A stretch of DNA of 64,000 nt from Bifidobacterium vansinderenii (GTDB lineage: Bacteria > Actinomycetota > Actinomycetes > Actinomycetales > Bifidobacteriaceae). The DNA is taken from NCBI RefSeq assembly GCF_002234915.1, contig NZ_NEWD01000007.1, positions 248,001 through 312,000 on the forward strand, in the 5' to 3' direction. A model generated the notes under the pieces. The model had not been told where the DNA came from and did no database searches. It worked only from the letters and a program-made list of their open reading frames with translations. Of this stretch, positions 34,957-44,927 are shown piece by piece. The first letter of the stretch is position 1. Each line of letters begins with the position of its first letter. Position numbers and translations under genes: made by a program.

Positions 34957-35508
34957 ATGACTGAGAACACTCCCGCAAGACGGCCGCGTACCCGCGTGGC
35001 CGTCTTCGCATGCGTGGCCCTGGTGGCATTGGTCCTCGACCGAATCACCAAGAACATGGCCCTTTCCTCGCTGAGCACCGACCACGACGTCAGCGTGATT
35101 CCCGGACTGCTGTCGCTGCGACTGCTGCACAACCCCGGGGCGTCACTGGGCATGGGATCCTCCACCACGTGGCTGATTTCCCTGCTCGCCATCGTCGCGT
35201 CGATCGTCCTGCTGGCCGCCGGCGTGATGACCACGGACCGGCGGTGGGCCGTCTGCCTCGGTCTCGCATTCGGCGGTGCTATGGGCAATCTCATCGATCG
35301 CGTCATGTACGCCACCGGATTCCTTGACGGCAGGGTGGTTGATTTCCTTAACTACAGCTGGTCCGTAGGCAATGTGGCCGACATCTGGCTGATGGTCGCC
35401 GGAATCGGTCTGGTACTGCTCATCGTCCTTTCCGTGCCGTTCAGGCCGATCCGGGAAGGAGCCGCCGACACCGCACCGCACGTACACGACAAGACGGAGG
35501 CGCGCTGA
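34957..35508 (+). CDS. lspA: Lipoprotein signal peptidase (prolipoprotein signal peptidase II)
   Basis: A 183-residue aspartic membrane peptidase that cleaves lipoprotein signal peptides after lipid attachment. Seen: an Arg-rich N-terminus, four hydrophobic helices, HNPGASLGM, and the two catalytic Asp regions GGAMGNLIDRVMY and VVDFLNYSWSVGNVADIWL. It begins 14 bases after the divIVA stop and shares one base with the next gene, so it is likely cotranscribed with rluD. Confidence 0.95.
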   Translation: MTENTPARRPRTRVAVFACVALVALVLDRITKNMALSSLSTDHDVSVIPGLLSLRLLHNPGASLGMGSSTTWLISLLAIVASIVLLAAGVMTTDRRWAVCLGLAFGGAMGNLIDRVMYATGFLDGRVVDFLNYSWSVGNVADIWLMVAGIGLVLLIVLSVPFRPIREGAADTAPHVHDKTEAR

Positions 35509-36461
35509 TGCCCATCGTTCCAGCACCCGACGCCCTGATCGGCAAGCGTTTCGACGTGGCCGTGGCCAAGATGACCGGAGAATCCCGGTCCAAGGCCAGC
35601 GATTTGATCACGACCGGTCAGGTCAAATTGCTCGGCCGCCCCTGCGACCGATCGACCACGCTGCTCGCCGGCGACATGGTCGAATTCGACATCGTCAAGC
35701 AGGAGCGTCAGCCCGAACCCATCGCCGACGACATGGCCATCGTCTACGAGGACGACGACGTGGTGATCGTCGACAAGCCGGTGGGAGTGGCCGCGCACGC
35801 ATCCGTGGGCTGGACCGGTCCCACCGTGCTGGGCAGTCTGTTGCACCGCGGCGTGCACATCACCGACTACGGCGCCGCCGGACGACAGGGCATCGTCAGT
35901 CGACTTGACGTAGGCACCAGCGGACTCATGCTCGTATGCAAGTCCGAGCTCGCCTACAAGGAAATGCGTCGGCAGTTCTCTGAACACGAGGTCGTCAAGA
36001 CGTATCACGCCGTGGCACAGGGGGATCTCGCTCAGGACAAGGCCACCATCGAGGCGCCGATCGGCCGCGCCAAGGTGTCCGACTTCCGGTTCACGGTCAC
36101 GCCGAGCGGCAAGCCCGCCGTCACGCACTGGGATGTACTCGAACGGTTCGGCGAGGCCACGCTGGCCAAGATCAATCTGGAGACCGGACGCACGCATCAG
36201 ATCCGCGTGCACTTCTCGTCGATCGGCCACCCGCTGGTCGGCGACCACATGTATGGCGCCAATCCGAAGCTCGCCGAGGAACTGGGACTCGAACGCCAAT
36301 GGCTGCACGCCATGGAACTCGACTTCCGGCATCCCCGCACCCGCATCTGGACGCATGTGGCCTCACACTATCCGGCCGATCTGCAACACGCGCTCGACGT
36401 ACTGCGCGCACGTCACGCCAGTCGCGAGGACGGTGCGACGGACGACATTGCCCGGATATAA
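35508..36461 (+). CDS. RluD-family pseudouridine synthase
   Basis: A 317-residue RluA/RluD-type enzyme that makes pseudouridine in 23S rRNA. Seen: an S4 domain near the N-terminus (SKASDLITTGQVKLLG), YEDDDVVIVDKPVGVAAHAS, the catalytic motif GIVSRLDVGTSGLMLVCKS with Asp in RLD, and NLETGRTHQIRVHF followed by HPLVGDHMYG. TGATG overlap with lspA shows coupling. Target position is likely in the helix 69 region by family analogy, not proven. Confidence 0.94.
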   Translation: MPIVPAPDALIGKRFDVAVAKMTGESRSKASDLITTGQVKLLGRPCDRSTTLLAGDMVEFDIVKQERQPEPIADDMAIVYEDDDVVIVDKPVGVAAHASVGWTGPTVLGSLLHRGVHITDYGAAGRQGIVSRLDVGTSGLMLVCKSELAYKEMRRQFSEHEVVKTYHAVAQGDLAQDKATIEAPIGRAKVSDFRFTVTPSGKPAVTHWDVLERFGEATLAKINLETGRTHQIRVHFSSIGHPLVGDHMYGANPKLAEELGLERQWLHAMELDFRHPRTRIWTHVASHYPADLQHALDVLRARHASREDGATDDIARI

Positions 36462-36523
36462 CCCGGATATGAGCGAAACGCATCGGTCTAGTGTGACGAT
36501 CGACGCCAATAGGGCTATATGGA

Positions 36524-37096
36524 CTATATGAATGGTCCCGATACTCGCAGGACGACGTAGCCGAGTACGAGCAGACTGAGCACGATGCCGACGATCGCCA
36601 TCCAGCCTCCTCTGGGCCGCAGCCCCGTCAGTTGGTTGGGTGTGCGGCTCGACACCACGCCGATGATGCCTGTGATCAGCGACAGCAGGCAGCCGGGCAC
36701 CAGGAAAAAACTCAGCAGGGCCACCACGATCGCTTCGAGGGTGCCATATTCCGTATACGAGTCATGCCGGCGGAATTCCAGGAACAAGCCCGCGACGAAC
36801 CAGACCGTCATCATGCACGGTACCGCGGCGGCGAACGATATGATCGAGCACACTGACCAGGGGCGGGGATTGGGAGTCGGAGCGGCGGCATAGGCGGCCA
36901 TGCCAGGTTGCTGAGGCGCCGGTTGAAGCACCGGCTGAGGCGCTATGTATTGCGTGGAGGACGAATGCCGGAAGGGCTGCTCCTCGTTGGGCGCAGTACT
37001 GGGCATGTCAGTGCTCGGCACGCTGTTCGGCATGCCGTCGTCGTGAATGTACGCGTGTTCATGGTCGTTGTCGGGGAACGGGGTTGGGAAGACCAT
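36524..37096 (-). CDS. Small membrane protein with Pro-rich N-terminus (DUF4190-like)
   Basis: A 190-residue protein. Seen: a hydrophilic N-terminal half rich in Pro, Gln, Ala and His with AAYAAAPTPNPRPW, then three hydrophobic segments containing GLFLEFRR, LSFFLVPGCLLSLITGIIGVV and a C-terminal helix ending at the stop. This layout resembles DUF4190-type proteins of actinobacteria, whose role is unknown. ATG 37096 has AAAGGACC upstream; an earlier start at 37210 would add 38 residues that lack support. It is divergent from dnaE across about 200 bases. Confidence 0.7.
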   Translation of the reverse strand: MVFPTPFPDNDHEHAYIHDDGMPNSVPSTDMPSTAPNEEQPFRHSSSTQYIAPQPVLQPAPQQPGMAAYAAAPTPNPRPWSVCSIISFAAAVPCMMTVWFVAGLFLEFRRHDSYTEYGTLEAIVVALLSFFLVPGCLLSLITGIIGVVSSRTPNQLTGLRPRGGWMAIVGIVLSLLVLGYVVLRVSGPFI

Positions 37097-37286
37097 GGCT
37101 GGTCCTTTCGATGATTGCGTAGTCGTCTCTTGGGAATGGATCGGTCGATCCGAGGCTCCGTCGTCGGAACCGTCCACGCCATCGTCGCCCATGCGCGGAC
37201 CGGGCCGCAAGATCCGCCGACCAATGTGGTCGAACGTAGGAAACGCCTGAAATCACAACGAAAATGGGCTCGCCGAGCCCGTGAGG

Positions 37287-37292
37287 TATGGT
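37287..37292 (+). promoter_or_regulatory. -10 box for leaderless dnaE
   Basis: TATGGT, seven bases before ATG 37300. The upstream in-frame ATG at 37288 lies inside this box, which argues against it as the start. Confidence 0.55.
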
Positions 37293-37299
37293 GGAATCT

Positions 37300-40200
37300 A
37301 TGGCTGAATCGGGAAAGAACTTCGTACAACTGCACAACCATACGCATTATTCGCTGCTCGACGGTGCGTCGAAGATCCCGAATCTGGTGAACCGGGTCAA
37401 GGAACTCGGCATGCCGGCCGTGGGCATCACCGACCACGGCAACATGCACGGCGCATACGAGATGTGGAGCACAGCGGTGAAGGCCGGCGTCAAGCCGATC
37501 ATCGGCATCGAGGCATACGTGACGCCTGAGACCGCCCGACAGGACAAGTCCCGCGTGCACTGGGGCACCGAGGCGCAGCGACGCGACGACGTCTCCGGCG
37601 GCGGTCTGATCACCCACCTGACCATGTGGGCGGAAACCGACGAAGGTCTGGTGAACCTCACCAAGGCCAGTTCCGTGGCCAACCTCGAAGGCCGCGTGAT
37701 GCGCTACCCGCGTATGGACAAGGAGGTGCTCTCCACCTATTCGAAAGGCGTGATCGCATCCTCCGGCTGCCCGTCCGGCATCATCCAGACCAGGCTGCGA
37801 CTCGGCCAGTTCGAAGAGGCTCTGCGCGCCGCCGGCGAGATGCAGGACATCTTCGGCCGCGACAACTTCTACATCGAGCTCATGGACCACGGTCTGAAGA
37901 TCGAGACGCAGGTGACCAAGGACCTGTTGACCATCGCGAAGAAGCTGAACGCGCCGCTGCTCGCCACCAACGACTCCCATTACGTGCTCGAAGAGGACCG
38001 CGGAGCCCAGGACGCCATGCTGTGCATCAACTCCGGCAGCCGGCTCGACGACCCCGACCGTTTCAAGTTCGACGGCTCCGGCTACTACATCAAATCCGCC
38101 GAGGAGATGCGCGAACTGTTCAAGGAGCTGCCCGAGGCGTGCGACAACACGCTCGAGATCGCCGAACGCTGCAACGTGATGTTCGACGACAACGAGGACG
38201 GCGCGTTCATGCCGCAGTTCGACTGCCCCGAAGGCTGGGACGAGACCTCCCTGTTCCTCAAGAAGGTGGAGGAGGGCCTCGAGAAGCGCTACGAGGGCAA
38301 CGTGCCCGAACACGTGTCCAAGCAGGCCGACTACGAGTGCGGCGTTATCTGCCAGATGCAGTTCCCCGGCTACTTCCTCGTGGTGTCCGACTACATCAAC
38401 TGGGCCAAGGAGCACGGCATCATGGTGGGGCCAGGCCGAGGCTCCGCAGCAGGCGCCATGGTGGCCTACGCCATGGGCATCACCGAACTCGACCCGCTCG
38501 AGCACGGCCTGATCTTCGAGAGGTTCCTCAACCCGGAACGCGTGTCCCTGCCCGATATCGACGTGGACTTCGACCCCGACGGCCGCATGCGCGTGCTCGA
38601 CTACGTGGCCGACAAGTACGGCCACGACAAGGTGGCCCAGTGCGTGATCTACGGCACCATCAAGACCAAACAGGCGCTCAAGGACTCCGCGCGCATCATG
38701 GGCTACGAGTTCTCCGTGGGCGAGCGCGTGACCAAGGCGCTGCCCCCGGCCGAGACCGGCGGCAAGGACATCAAGCTGCACGACATCTTCGACCCGAACG
38801 CCAAACGCTACGCCGAGGCCCGCGAATACCGTGAACTGTACGAATCCGACCCCGACGTCAAGCGCATCACCGAGGAGGCCATGGGCATCGAGGGCCTGAT
38901 CCGCCAAACCGGTGTGCACGCCTGCGCCACGATCATGGGATCCGAGCCCATCACCAACACGTCGCCGCTCCTGGAACGCACCGACGGCACCGTGACCACC
39001 ACGTTCGAATACCACACGTGCGAAACGCTCGGCCTGGTCAAGATGGACTTCCTCGGCCTGTCCAACCTTACGGTGATCCGCGACACGCTGCGCAACATCG
39101 AGAACAACGGCAAGGATCCGATCGACTACACCAAGATCCCGCTGGACGACGAGGAGACCTACAAGCTGCTCTCCCGCGGCGACACGCTCGGCGTGTTCCA
39201 GCTCGATGGCGACGGTATGCGATCACTGCTGCGCACGTTGAAGCCCACCAACTTCAACGATATCTCCGCACTCATCGCCCTGTACCGACCGGGCCCTATG
39301 AGCATGGAATCGCACACCAACTACGCCAAGCGCAAGAACGGACTGCAGAAGATCGAGCCGATCCACCCCGAACTCGACCAGCCGCTCAAGGAGGTGCTCG
39401 ACGAGACCTACGGTCTGATCATCTACCAGGAGCAGGTGCAGTCCGCCGCGCGAATCCTCGCCGGCTATTCGCTCGGCAAGGCCGACGTGCTGCGACGAGC
39501 CATGGGCAAGAAGAAGCCCGAGGTGCTGGCCAAGGAGAAGGTGCCGTTCTTCGCCGGCATGAAGGAGCACGGCTACTCCGAGGAGGCCGCTGAAGCCATC
39601 TGGGAGATCCTGGTCCCGTTCTCCGGCTACGCATTCAACAAAGCGCACTCCGCCGCCTACGGACTGATCTCCTACTGGACCGCCTACCTCAAGACCCACT
39701 ATCCGGTCGAATTCATGGCCGCCCTGCTGCAGGGCGCGTCCACCAACAAGGACAAGACCGCCCTCTACCTCGGCGAAGCCAGACGCATGGGCATCCAGGT
39801 GCTCTCTCCCGACGTCAACGAATCGGTCTACGAATACTCGGCAGTCGGCGACGTCGTGCGATTCGGTCTGGGCGCCATCCGTAACGTTGGTGAGAACGCC
39901 GTCAAGGAGATCATCGAGGAACGCAACAGCCCGCGCGGCAAGTACGTGAACTTCATGGACTACATCAAGCGCGTGCCGCTCGCCGCACTCAACCGCAGAC
40001 TCGTCGAATCGCTGATCAAAGCCGGTGCGTTCGACTCCATCGACCCGAACCGACGTGCGCTCTTCCAGATCCACGAGACGGCCATCAACCAGATCGTGCC
40101 GCTCAAACGCAAGGAGGCCGAAGGCCAGTTCGACCTGTTCGCCGACCTCGACGGGGGAGACGACGGCACCGACGACGCGATGGGCGACGCCGACGTGCAG

Positions 40201-40866
40201 ATCCCCGACGTGGAGGAATGGGACAAGAAGACCAAGCTCAACTTCGAACGCGAGATGCTTGGCCTCTACGTTTCCGACCATCCGCTCAGCGGCATGAGCG
40301 CCGTGCTCGCCGGCCTGCGCGACATGTCCATTGCCCACCTGATCGACCGCGCCAAGACCATGCCCGACCGTGAGCAGGTGGCGCTCGCCGGCCTAATCAC
40401 CGGCGTCGATCGGCGTGTGTCGAAGAAGGGCAATCCGTGGGCGATCGTCACGATCGAAGATCTGGAAAGCTCCATCCAATGCATGTTCTTCGGCAAGGCG
40501 TACGAGTCGGCCGCCGCCGAAATGGCCCTCGACACCGTGGTGCGCATCCGCGGTCAGGTGGAGGTGCGAGACGAGACCGTGTCATTGCGCGCCACCGAAA
40601 TGGAGGTGCCCACGCTCGAAGCGGAGGACGAGCGCTCGCTGGTGATCATGCTGCCCGAGGCGGCCATCGACCACGCCCATGTGGAGCGCCTGGCAGGGAT
40701 CCTGCACCAGCATCCCGGATACTGCGAGGTGAAGCTCGCCGTCATGGACGCCAAGGGCGGGGTGACGATGCTGACGCTCGGCGACGGGTTCCGCGTCAAG
40801 CGCGACACGTCGCTGTTCGGCGAGATCAAGACCGTGTTCGGTCCGGCCTGTCTGGCCGCCGCCTGA
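37300..40866 (+). CDS. dnaE: DNA polymerase III subunit alpha
   Basis: A 1188-residue replicative polymerase of the DnaE1 type. Seen: N-terminal PHP domain FVQLHNHTHYSLLDGASK and GITDHGNMHG, the catalytic palm with GPGRGSAAGAMVAY and SLPDIDVDFDPDGR holding the metal-binding aspartates, a fingers region with FQLDGDGMRSLLRTLKP and QEQVQ, a helix-hairpin-helix region, and a C-terminal OB domain starting VALAGLITGVDRRVSKKG. The PHP site looks largely complete, so residual exonuclease activity is possible. The start at 37300 fits the family and the -10 box. Confidence 0.97.
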   Translation: MAESGKNFVQLHNHTHYSLLDGASKIPNLVNRVKELGMPAVGITDHGNMHGAYEMWSTAVKAGVKPIIGIEAYVTPETARQDKSRVHWGTEAQRRDDVSGGGLITHLTMWAETDEGLVNLTKASSVANLEGRVMRYPRMDKEVLSTYSKGVIASSGCPSGIIQTRLRLGQFEEALRAAGEMQDIFGRDNFYIELMDHGLKIETQVTKDLLTIAKKLNAPLLATNDSHYVLEEDRGAQDAMLCINSGSRLDDPDRFKFDGSGYYIKSAEEMRELFKELPEACDNTLEIAERCNVMFDDNEDGAFMPQFDCPEGWDETSLFLKKVEEGLEKRYEGNVPEHVSKQADYECGVICQMQFPGYFLVVSDYINWAKEHGIMVGPGRGSAAGAMVAYAMGITELDPLEHGLIFERFLNPERVSLPDIDVDFDPDGRMRVLDYVADKYGHDKVAQCVIYGTIKTKQALKDSARIMGYEFSVGERVTKALPPAETGGKDIKLHDIFDPNAKRYAEAREYRELYESDPDVKRITEEAMGIEGLIRQTGVHACATIMGSEPITNTSPLLERTDGTVTTTFEYHTCETLGLVKMDFLGLSNLTVIRDTLRNIENNGKDPIDYTKIPLDDEETYKLLSRGDTLGVFQLDGDGMRSLLRTLKPTNFNDISALIALYRPGPMSMESHTNYAKRKNGLQKIEPIHPELDQPLKEVLDETYGLIIYQEQVQSAARILAGYSLGKADVLRRAMGKKKPEVLAKEKVPFFAGMKEHGYSEEAAEAIWEILVPFSGYAFNKAHSAAYGLISYWTAYLKTHYPVEFMAALLQGASTNKDKTALYLGEARRMGIQVLSPDVNESVYEYSAVGDVVRFGLGAIRNVGENAVKEIIEERNSPRGKYVNFMDYIKRVPLAALNRRLVESLIKAGAFDSIDPNRRALFQIHETAINQIVPLKRKEAEGQFDLFADLDGGDDGTDDAMGDADVQIPDVEEWDKKTKLNFEREMLGLYVSDHPLSGMSAVLAGLRDMSIAHLIDRAKTMPDREQVALAGLITGVDRRVSKKGNPWAIVTIEDLESSIQCMFFGKAYESAAAEMALDTVVRIRGQVEVRDETVSLRATEMEVPTLEAEDERSLVIMLPEAAIDHAHVERLAGILHQHPGYCEVKLAVMDAKGGVTMLTLGDGFRVKRDTSLFGEIKTVFGPACLAAA

Positions 40867-40926
40867 CGTCGTCTTCGCAGGCCGTGCTCGGCATGGGAAT
40901 CGGTACGGACATGTCAGTCACATGGT

Positions 40927-40932
40927 TACAAT
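40927..40932 (+). promoter_or_regulatory. -10 box for the acetolactate-synthase-like gene
   Basis: TACAAT, seven bases before ATG 40940. No ribosome site precedes that ATG; a leaderless transcript is inferred. Confidence 0.55.
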
Positions 40933-40939
40933 GGCGCTC

Positions 40940-42694
40940 ATGCGTGAAGAGGAAACCATGGAAAACACTGTACGAAACGACGCCGTGACGGCCACGGACG
41001 GCGGTGTCCCTGCAGGCGACGCTCCTGCGGACGGTCATGTGAAGACCGTCGCCGATCTGTTCGTCGAATGCCTGGTCAACGAGGGCGTCGAGGTGATCTA
41101 CGGCATCCCCGGCGAGGAGAACATCCCGCTCATGGAGGCGATCGAGCGTGACGGGCGAATCCGGTTCGTGCTCACTCGCCACGAGCAGGGCGCCGGATTC
41201 ATGGCCGCCACCTACGGGCATCTGACCGGCAAGCCCGGCGTGTGTCTGGCCACGCTCGGCCCCGGCGCGCTGAACCTCACCCTGCCGGTGGCGCAGGCGA
41301 ACGCCAGCACCACGCCGCTCGTGGCGATCTGCGCGCAGGGTAGCATCGGACGTCTGTACAAGGAGTCGCATCAGATCGTTGACCTGGTGTCGGTGTTCAA
41401 GCCGCTGACCCAGTGGTCGTCGATGATCATGACGCCGGAATCCACGCCCGAGATGATCCGCAAGGCGTTCTCCATCTCGCAGCACAACCGTCCGGGCGCC
41501 ACCTGTCTGGTCCTGCCGGAGGACATCGCCGAGATGCCGGCTCCGGCAGGAGCCAAACCACTGCCGCTGCCCAGGCCCACCCATCTCATGCCGGCCGACG
41601 ACACGATCGACGAGGCCGTGGCGCTGATCCGCGAGGCGAAGCGGCCGGTCATTCTGGCCGGCAACGGCGTCACCCGCGCCCACGCGCAGGACCGTCTGCG
41701 CGAACTGGCGGAACTGCTCAACGTGCCGGTTGCCACCACGTTCGAAGGCAAGGGTGTGTTCTCCGACAAGCTGCCCAACGCGCTCGGCGTGGTCGGCTTC
41801 ATGCACAAGGATTACGAGAACTTCGCGTTCGACACGGCCGACCTGATCATCGCCGTCGGATTCTCGATTCAGCAGTTCGATCCGAAGAAGATCAACCCGA
41901 ACGACGACAAGACCATCATTCACATCAACACGTTCGTGGAGGATACGGACGCGCACTATTCGACGGCGCTCAACATCATGGCCGACATCGACCAGACGCT
42001 TGCCGTGCTGATCGGCCGTCTGCGCTGGGAGGGTATCACGTTCGGCGACTCGCATCCGGCGATCCGCGAACTGCTCAACCGCGAATACACGTCCTGCGCC
42101 GACGATGATTCGTTCCCGCTGAAGCCGCAGCGCATCGTGTACGACACTCGCCGTGCGGTGGATGACGACGACGTGGTGCTCGTCGACACGGGTGCGCTCA
42201 AGATGTGGATGGCGCGACTGTACCCCACGTACAAGTCCAATACCTGCGTGATCGACAATTCGCTGTCCACCATGGCGTGGACGTTGCCGGGCGCTGTGGC
42301 CGCGTCCATGGCTAACCCGGGCCGGCCCGTGCTCGCCGTGATGGGCGACGGCAGCTTCATGATGAACGTGCAGGAGATCGAGACGGCCGTTCGCTGCGGC
42401 TGCCGTATGGTGATCCTGGTATGGGTGGACGAGGCGTACGGCCTGATCAAGTGGAAGATGGACATCCACGACGGCAGCCACGAGTACGTGGACTTCAACA
42501 ACCCCGACGTGGTGGCGCTCGGCGCGAGCTTCGGAGCCAAGGGCCATGAGATCGAAAGCGCCGACGAGCTCTACCCGGTGCTGCGCCATGCGCTGCGCTC
42601 CGGCAGCGGCGTGGACATCATCGCCTGCCCGGTGGACTACCGCGAGAACATGCGCCTCATCGAGAAGCTCGGCGACATCGACTTCTCCGGCTGA
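40940..42694 (+). CDS. ThDP-dependent acetolactate-synthase-like enzyme
   Basis: A 584-residue enzyme of the thiamine-diphosphate family. Seen: GEENIPLMEAIE, the ThDP-activating Glu in RHEQGAGFMAATYGHLTG, LATLGPGALNLTLP, a central domain with VILAGNGVTRAHAQDRL, and the ThDP motif VMGDGSFMMNVQEIETAVR followed by MVILVWVDEAYGLIKWK. Overall it is closest to catabolic acetolactate synthase (AlsS) rather than to anabolic IlvB. No small regulatory subunit (ilvN) follows. The next genes encode an AzlCD branched-chain amino acid exporter. Probable reaction: two pyruvate to acetolactate plus CO2, but other 2-oxo acid enzymes of this family cannot be excluded. ATG 40976 would be an alternative start. 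Confidence 0.82.
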   Translation: MREEETMENTVRNDAVTATDGGVPAGDAPADGHVKTVADLFVECLVNEGVEVIYGIPGEENIPLMEAIERDGRIRFVLTRHEQGAGFMAATYGHLTGKPGVCLATLGPGALNLTLPVAQANASTTPLVAICAQGSIGRLYKESHQIVDLVSVFKPLTQWSSMIMTPESTPEMIRKAFSISQHNRPGATCLVLPEDIAEMPAPAGAKPLPLPRPTHLMPADDTIDEAVALIREAKRPVILAGNGVTRAHAQDRLRELAELLNVPVATTFEGKGVFSDKLPNALGVVGFMHKDYENFAFDTADLIIAVGFSIQQFDPKKINPNDDKTIIHINTFVEDTDAHYSTALNIMADIDQTLAVLIGRLRWEGITFGDSHPAIRELLNREYTSCADDDSFPLKPQRIVYDTRRAVDDDDVVLVDTGALKMWMARLYPTYKSNTCVIDNSLSTMAWTLPGAVAASMANPGRPVLAVMGDGSFMMNVQEIETAVRCGCRMVILVWVDEAYGLIKWKMDIHDGSHEYVDFNNPDVVALGASFGAKGHEIESADELYPVLRHALRSGSGVDIIACPVDYRENMRLIEKLGDIDFSG

Positions 42695-42787
42695 GACGGT
42701 TCCTTTCGTTTCTCCTTCCTCGGGTCTACGATGGTCCGGTTGACTGCGCGGACGGACGGTATGGACCACGAGAAAGGAGCGGCGCGG

Positions 42788-43633
42788 ATGAGCGCTGACA
42801 GTGTTGAAACGAAGACGAACGGCGGCGGGACCGTCGGGCGGGCGTTCCGCGCCGCGTTCCCGCTGACCGTGCCGATCGCCGCGGGATTCCTGTTCCTCGG
42901 CTGCTCGTACGGACTGCTCATGCACGCCAAGGGATTTGCGTTCCTCTACCCGGTGTGCATGGCGTACTTCATCTTCGCCGGCTCGATGGAGTTCGTCACC
43001 GTGAACCTGCTGCTCAGCGCGTTCAATCCGATCGCCGCGTTCATGCTGGCGCTCATGGTCAACGCGCGTCACCTGTTCTATGGTCTGTCGATGCTCGGCA
43101 AGTACAAGAACATGGGGTGGAAGAAGCCGTATCTGATCTTTGCGATGTGCGACGAGAGCTTCGCCATCAATTCGAGCGCGAAGATCCCGGAGGATGTGGA
43201 CCGTGGCTGGTTCATGCTGTTCGTGAACCTGCTCAACCGATGGTACTGGATCGCCGGCACGGCGCTCGGCTGGCTGGTCGGCGGACTGCTGCCGATCAGC
43301 ACGCACGGCATCGAGTTCGTGCTCACCGCGTTGTTCCTAGTGATCTTCCTCGACCAGTGGATGGGCACGAAGGGCGGTCTGCGTCCCCACATGCCCGCGT
43401 TGATCGGCGTGCTGGCGTCGGCCGTGTGCCTGGCGCTGCTTGGCCCGGACAACTTCATGATTCCGTCCCTGATTTCCATGCTCGTGCTGTTCGTGGTGCT
43501 GCGTCCTTGGCTGGACGAGCTCAAGACCGGCGACGGCGGAGCGGATGATGGCGGAAGCGGCGCGAAGACCAATGACGAGGACCGTGAGAGCCATGACAAT
43601 CGCGACCGTGACAATGTGGAGGTGACGGCATGA
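42788..43633 (+). CDS. azlC: AzlC family branched-chain amino acid transporter, large subunit
   Basis: A 281-residue membrane protein with about seven hydrophobic helices. Seen: [33 protein letters not shown] and the AzlC signature [15 protein letters not shown], then DESFAINSS; the C-terminus is a charged Asp/Gly/Arg tail. Family knowledge: AzlCD pairs export branched-chain amino acids or analogues. GAAAGGAG eight bases before ATG 42788 decides the start. The stop overlaps azlD by four bases. Confidence 0.92.
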   Translation: MSADSVETKTNGGGTVGRAFRAAFPLTVPIAAGFLFLGCSYGLLMHAKGFAFLYPVCMAYFIFAGSMEFVTVNLLLSAFNPIAAFMLALMVNARHLFYGLSMLGKYKNMGWKKPYLIFAMCDESFAINSSAKIPEDVDRGWFMLFVNLLNRWYWIAGTALGWLVGGLLPISTHGIEFVLTALFLVIFLDQWMGTKGGLRPHMPALIGVLASAVCLALLGPDNFMIPSLISMLVLFVVLRPWLDELKTGDGGADDGGSGAKTNDEDRESHDNRDRDNVEVTA

Positions 43634-43965
43634 CCATGACCGTATGGCAGAGCGTGATCACCATCGCCGTGGTGGTGATCGGCACCATGATCACCCGATT
43701 CCTGCCGTTCATCGTCTTCCCGGAGTCCAAGCAGCCGCCGCGTTTCATCGACTATCTGGGTCGCGTGCTGCCTTTCGCCATGACCGGTCTGCTCGTCGTG
43801 TACTCACTCAAGGACGTGACGCCCATGAGCGGCAGCCACGGGATTCCCGAGCTCATCGCCATGGCCGTGATCGTGGCCCTGCACGCATGGAAGCGCAATA
43901 TGCTGCTCTCGATCGCCGGCGGCACCATCCTCTACATGGTCCTCGTCCAGCTCGTCTTCGTATAG
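43630..43965 (+). CDS. azlD: AzlD family branched-chain amino acid transporter, small subunit
   Basis: A 111-residue membrane protein with about four hydrophobic segments, the standard partner of AzlC. Seen: [32 protein letters not shown] and [21 protein letters not shown]. The ATG overlaps the azlC stop (ATGA), so the two subunits are probably made in equal amounts. Confidence 0.92.
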   Translation: MTMTVWQSVITIAVVVIGTMITRFLPFIVFPESKQPPRFIDYLGRVLPFAMTGLLVVYSLKDVTPMSGSHGIPELIAMAVIVALHAWKRNMLLSIAGGTILYMVLVQLVFV

Positions 43966-43991
43966 GGGACCGGGCAAACGACGGTTTGACG

Positions 43992-44927
43992 TCAAGTCAG
44001 GAAATTCTCGACCAACGCGATCATGGTGTCTTTCTCCGTTGGAGCGGATAGGGCGATCATCAATGTCATGGCGGTGAGCGCATTGCCCTCCACCAGAAGC
44101 TTGTCGCCATCCCGTAGGATGCCGTTCCGGTCGAGGAAGTAGACGAACAATGCGGCGGCACAACGTTTGTTGCCGTCCGAGAATGGATGATCCTTGACGA
44201 TCTGATACAGTAGGTTCGCCGCTTTGCATTGCGTTGACCGGTACAGTTCTTCTCCGGAGAATGTTTGATACAGTCCGGTGACAATACCCTGGAATGAGCC
44301 GTTGCGCTCACGGCCGAACAGATCGGACTGCGTATAGAACGGCATTGATCTAACGAATGACATGGCATCCTCATAGGTGAGACGCCAATGGGATTCATCG
44401 CCCTTGGGGGAGAGGATCTCCCCGGTGTCATACTCGTTGAGCAGTTCAAGACTGGGCAGATACTGATTGAGGATTTCCGCGGTACCGGCGATTTCCGGTT
44501 CGCTGGAGCGTTGCAGTACCTTGACCACGGTTCGAAGCGCGTCGAGACGCTGCCGGTTGATGGTGTAGCCCTCGATCAGATGCCGCTTGAGTACGGAATT
44601 CGCCCAGCGACGGAAATACACGCCCTCCTTGGACTTCACGCGATACCCGACGGAGAGGACCATGTCGAGGTTGTAGTGAGAGACCTGATAGGTTTTGCCA
44701 TCCGTAGCAGTTAGTGCAAAATTTGCACTAACTGGAAGGCCTTGCAATTCTTCGGTTTGTGCATTCTTGATATGCCGTCGGATGGTCGTCACGTCGCGTC
44801 CGAACAGCAGCGCCATCTGCTGTTGCGTCAGCCATACGGTGTCTTGATCGACTTTCACGTCAAGATGCACGGTGTGATCCGTGCTTTCGTAGAGTTCGAT
44901 CTGTTGCTTCAGTTCCTCGGCGGTCAT
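43992..44927 (-). CDS. RhuM family protein with C-terminal Fic/DOC domain
   Basis: A 311-residue protein. Residues about 25-120 match the RhuM family, with a helix-turn-helix-like segment VWLTQQQMALLFGRDVTTIRR and YFRRWANSVLKRHLIEGY. The C-terminal half is a Fic/DOC domain with HPFSDGNKRCAAALF at residues 247-261. The catalytic His is present, but the loop reads GNKR in place of the GNGR of classical AMP-transferring Fic enzymes, as in Doc-type toxins. No adjacent antitoxin is obvious, and no inhibitory (S/T)xxxE(G/N) helix is evident. GGAG five bases before ATG 44927 sets the start. The AT-rich upstream region suggests transfer. Genes of this type are often near restriction-modification loci, which I do not see here. 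Confidence 0.85.
   Translation of the reverse strand: MTAEELKQQIELYESTDHTVHLDVKVDQDTVWLTQQQMALLFGRDVTTIRRHIKNAQTEELQGLPVSANFALTATDGKTYQVSHYNLDMVLSVGYRVKSKEGVYFRRWANSVLKRHLIEGYTINRQRLDALRTVVKVLQRSSEPEIAGTAEILNQYLPSLELLNEYDTGEILSPKGDESHWRLTYEDAMSFVRSMPFYTQSDLFGRERNGSFQGIVTGLYQTFSGEELYRSTQCKAANLLYQIVKDHPFSDGNKRCAAALFVYFLDRNGILRDGDKLLVEGNALTAMTLMIALSAPTEKDTMIALVENFLT

Noticed and set aside
37096-37210. Longer N-terminus for the small membrane protein
   Set aside because: The extra 38 residues lack a ribosome site and are low complexity, while AAAGGACC sits before ATG 37096.
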